Shown here one piece after another: positions 5,263 through 6,057 of a DNA stretch of 6,057 nucleotides. The notes below the pieces were generated by a model. That model did no database searches. It had not been told where the DNA came from and saw only the letters and a list, made by a program, of their open reading frames with translations. Origin of the DNA: Stigonema sp964246695 (GTDB lineage: Bacteria; Cyanobacteriota; Cyanobacteriia; Cyanobacteriales; Nostocaceae); contig CAXTSI010000526.1 in the NCBI GenBank assembly GCA_964246695.1, positions 1-6,057 on the forward strand. The letters are read 5' to 3'. The position numbers and the translations under genes are program-made. Every line of letters begins with the position of its first letter. Positions within the stretch are counted from its first letter, which is position 1.

Positions 5263-5451
5263 TTAATTGAAGCTGTCAGTGCTGCTTATTTCTTCCAAAG
5301 AAGGTGGAAAAGAACGTATGGACAAAGAGCAAGCTTTCCACCCAGATTTAACTGATACATTTAAAATTTGGCATGTGCCTCCGCGCTGTCCTACTGGTGT
5401 GTAATAACGACAGTACCGACAAACCGAAACACAGAATTTTCTAGTTGTCAT
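5263..5451 (-). CDS. Small conserved five-cysteine protein, possible metal binder
   Basis: A 62-residue protein with cysteines at 7, 11, 14, 27 and 41 in the pattern C-x3-C-x2-C-x12-C-x13-C. The stretch CRYCRYYTPVGQRGGTCQIL (11-30) followed by VSVKSGWKACSL (32-43) resembles a small cyanobacteria-restricted family that I recall with the same CxxCxxYxPxGxRGGxCxLL...WxxCxL layout; no function is established to my knowledge. The CxxC pair plus two later cysteines would suit a small zinc-binding knuckle or a redox site, which is inference. There is no signal peptide or membrane helix. The ATG at 5451 has no clear Shine-Dalgarno. A possible promoter on the same strand is TTGTCA (5528-5533), 16 bp, CATAAA (5506-5511). 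The tail after residue 45 is Ser-rich and probably disordered. Confidence 0.72.
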   Translation of the reverse strand: MTTRKFCVSVCRYCRYYTPVGQRGGTCQILNVSVKSGWKACSLSIRSFPPSLEEISSTDSFN

Positions 5452-5495
5452 AACAAGAAGTTGATTAAAGAAAAATTTTTCTAGTTGTGATTGAA

Positions 5496-5606
5496 ATGGA
5501 AAGGGTTTATGAAGAATCTACTCTGCCTGACAAACCTAATTTGGAGCAAATTAATGAATTGTGTATGGAATTAGTGGAAATGCAAGGATGGGGAGTTAGT
5601 GGTTAG
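5496..5606 (+). CDS. Doubtful 36-residue ORF ending in a heptamer array
   Basis: ATG at 5496 opens 36 codons. The product starts MERVYEESTLPDKPNLEQ and continues as an acidic, probably helical stretch (INELCMELVEMQGW). The final residues VSG and the TAG stop are supplied by the first TTAGTGG/TTAGTTG heptamers, so the array may have truncated a longer gene. There is no good Shine-Dalgarno and I recognise no family. It starts 44 bp from, and divergent to, the five-cysteine gene, and overlaps that gene's candidate promoter. It may be a gene remnant, a genuine microprotein or chance. Confidence 0.3.
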   Translation: MERVYEESTLPDKPNLEQINELCMELVEMQGWGVSG

Positions 5607-5651
5607 TTGTTAGTGGTTAGTTGTTAGTTGTTAGTTGATAGTGGTTAGTTG
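5596..5651. repeat. Heptamer array TTAGTGG/TTAGTTG (STRR)
   Basis: Eight heptamers mixing TTAGTGG and TTAGTTG with one ATAGTGG variant (5638-5644). Bases 5630-5641 are perfectly complementary to 5688-5699, and weaker pairing continues inward, so the array is one arm of a stem-loop located between the ends of the doubtful ORF (+) and the membrane protein gene (-). Confidence 0.9.
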
Positions 5652-5661
5652 TTAAATGTAG

Positions 5662-5699
5662 AACAACCAACAACTATCTACTAACAACTATCAACTAAC
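5662..5699. repeat. Inverted heptamer array (right arm)
   Basis: CAACCAA/CAACTAT/CTAACAA-type units, the complement of the array to the left, with a 12-bp perfect pairing (5688-5699 with 5630-5641). It lies immediately downstream of the membrane protein stop on the minus strand, the position of a terminator or 3'-end hairpin, although no GC-rich stem or U-run supports a classical terminator. Confidence 0.75.
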
Positions 5700-5702
5700 T
5701 AA

Positions 5703-5999
5703 TTAAAGATTTTGAAATATGTACGCAAACCCATATAAACTGATGATGAGAAAGAAAAATGCTGCTATTTGGTTGATTCGCATTTCAGGTGAGGGGGCGA
5801 TCGCTTCTCTCACCAAGATGGAAATAGATGTGCCTACCACAAAGCTCCAAGCGAGTATTATATAAGGTGTTTCTGGGATAAAAGTCCAAATCATTAGCAT
5901 TGCGAGTGCAAGCAATATCATCACCATCTCTACAAACCGGGGCGGGTTGTATTGGCTAGATAAAATAAAGCTGTTGAACCAAAATTGCCAAAATCTCAT
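5703..5999 (-). CDS. Small three-helix membrane protein, unknown function
   Basis: A 98-residue hydrophobic protein that I do not recognise. A short aromatic N terminus (MRFWQFWFNSFILSSQYNPP) precedes three likely membrane helices at about 23-41, 45-63 and 76-95, the second ending in LVREA and followed by a charged loop (PSPEMR). No cysteine, His-rich or catalytic motif is visible. Even hydrophobic periodicity, a long frame without overlapping alternatives and a HIP1 site within the frame support a real gene. The ATG at 5999 has no Shine-Dalgarno; directly upstream is a TTAGTGG array, so the promoter must lie beyond the window or within the array. The inverted heptamer array follows its stop. 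Confidence 0.62.
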   Translation of the reverse strand: MRFWQFWFNSFILSSQYNPPRFVEMVMILLALAMLMIWTFIPETPYIILAWSFVVGTSISILVREAIAPSPEMRINQIAAFFFLIISLYGFAYIFQNL

Positions 6000-6008
6000 G
6001 TTAAGTGG

Positions 6009-6057
6009 TTAGTGGTTAGTGGTTAGTGGTTAGTGGTTAGTGGTTAGTGGTTAGTGG
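6009..6057. repeat. Heptamer array TTAGTGG x7, running off the window
   Basis: Seven perfect TTAGTGG units reach the last base of the window, preceded by a variant TTAAGTGG (6001-6008). Full length is unknown. It occupies the 5' leader of the small membrane protein gene on the minus strand (CCACTAA units there). Such perfect arrays often break short-read assemblies. Confidence 0.93.

Noticed and set aside
5437..5488. Direct repeat TTTTCTAGTTGT (5437-5448 and 5477-5488) as an operator pair
   Set aside because: One copy lies over the first codons of the five-cysteine gene, the motif is AT-rich and 40 bp apart, and no known regulator box matches; chance or small duplication is enough.
1..6057. 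tRNA, rRNA, riboswitch, insertion sequence or defence system
   Set aside because: No cloverleaf, rRNA segment, known riboswitch core, transposase-like protein or defence gene was seen on either strand.

Overview
The window reads as chromosomal DNA from a filamentous, probably heterocyst-forming cyanobacterium (Nostocales-like; genus not resolvable by eye). Three things point there: five HIP1 octamers (GCGATCGC), many heptanucleotide short tandem repeats (TTAGTTG, TTAGTGG, TTGCTAA types) in the spacers, and a cruF-cruG carotenoid pair of cyanobacterial type. Coding content is mostly core genome; I see no phage, transposase, CRISPR, toxin-antitoxin or biosynthetic cluster.

Layout. 1-179: non-coding, with a GC-rich nested hairpin and a probable dispersed repeat. 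180-1094 (+): ribonuclease HI with a long C-terminal extension ending in a conserved helix-turn-helix-like module. 1095-1191: AT-rich stem-loop between convergent genes. 1192-2400 (-): cruG, carotenoid glycosyltransferase. 2401-2609: spacer of heptamer arrays able to form a 27-bp perfect stem. 2610-3518 (-): cruF, carotenoid 1',2'-hydratase. 3519-3829: candidate cruF promoter with a tandem operator-like repeat, then a hairpin downstream of rpmA. 3830-4120 (-): rpmA (L27). 4157-4890 (-): rplU (L21) with an acidic tail of 81-bp tandem repeats, interrupted by a 100-N assembly gap. 4891-5262: rplU promoter region and a mosaic of inverted repeats. 5263-5451 (-): small five-cysteine protein. 5496-5606 (+): doubtful 36-codon ORF whose stop comes from a heptamer array. 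5596-5702: heptamer arrays in inverted orientation. 5703-5999 (-): small three-helix membrane protein. 6001-6057: TTAGTGG array running off the window.

Functionally, cruF and cruG act in sequence on the acyclic end of monocyclic carotenoids to make myxol glycosides (myxoxanthophyll), probably from one transcript. rplU-rpmA is the usual two-gene operon for neighbouring 50S proteins. The observations most worth following are: the repeat tail of L21, with a gap whose flanks share exactly 55 bases (an assembly signature that restores the frame when merged); the RNase HI-HTH fusion; the 18-bp-period tandem repeat over the cruF promoter; and the recurrent use of inverted heptamer arrays as stem-loops at gene ends.
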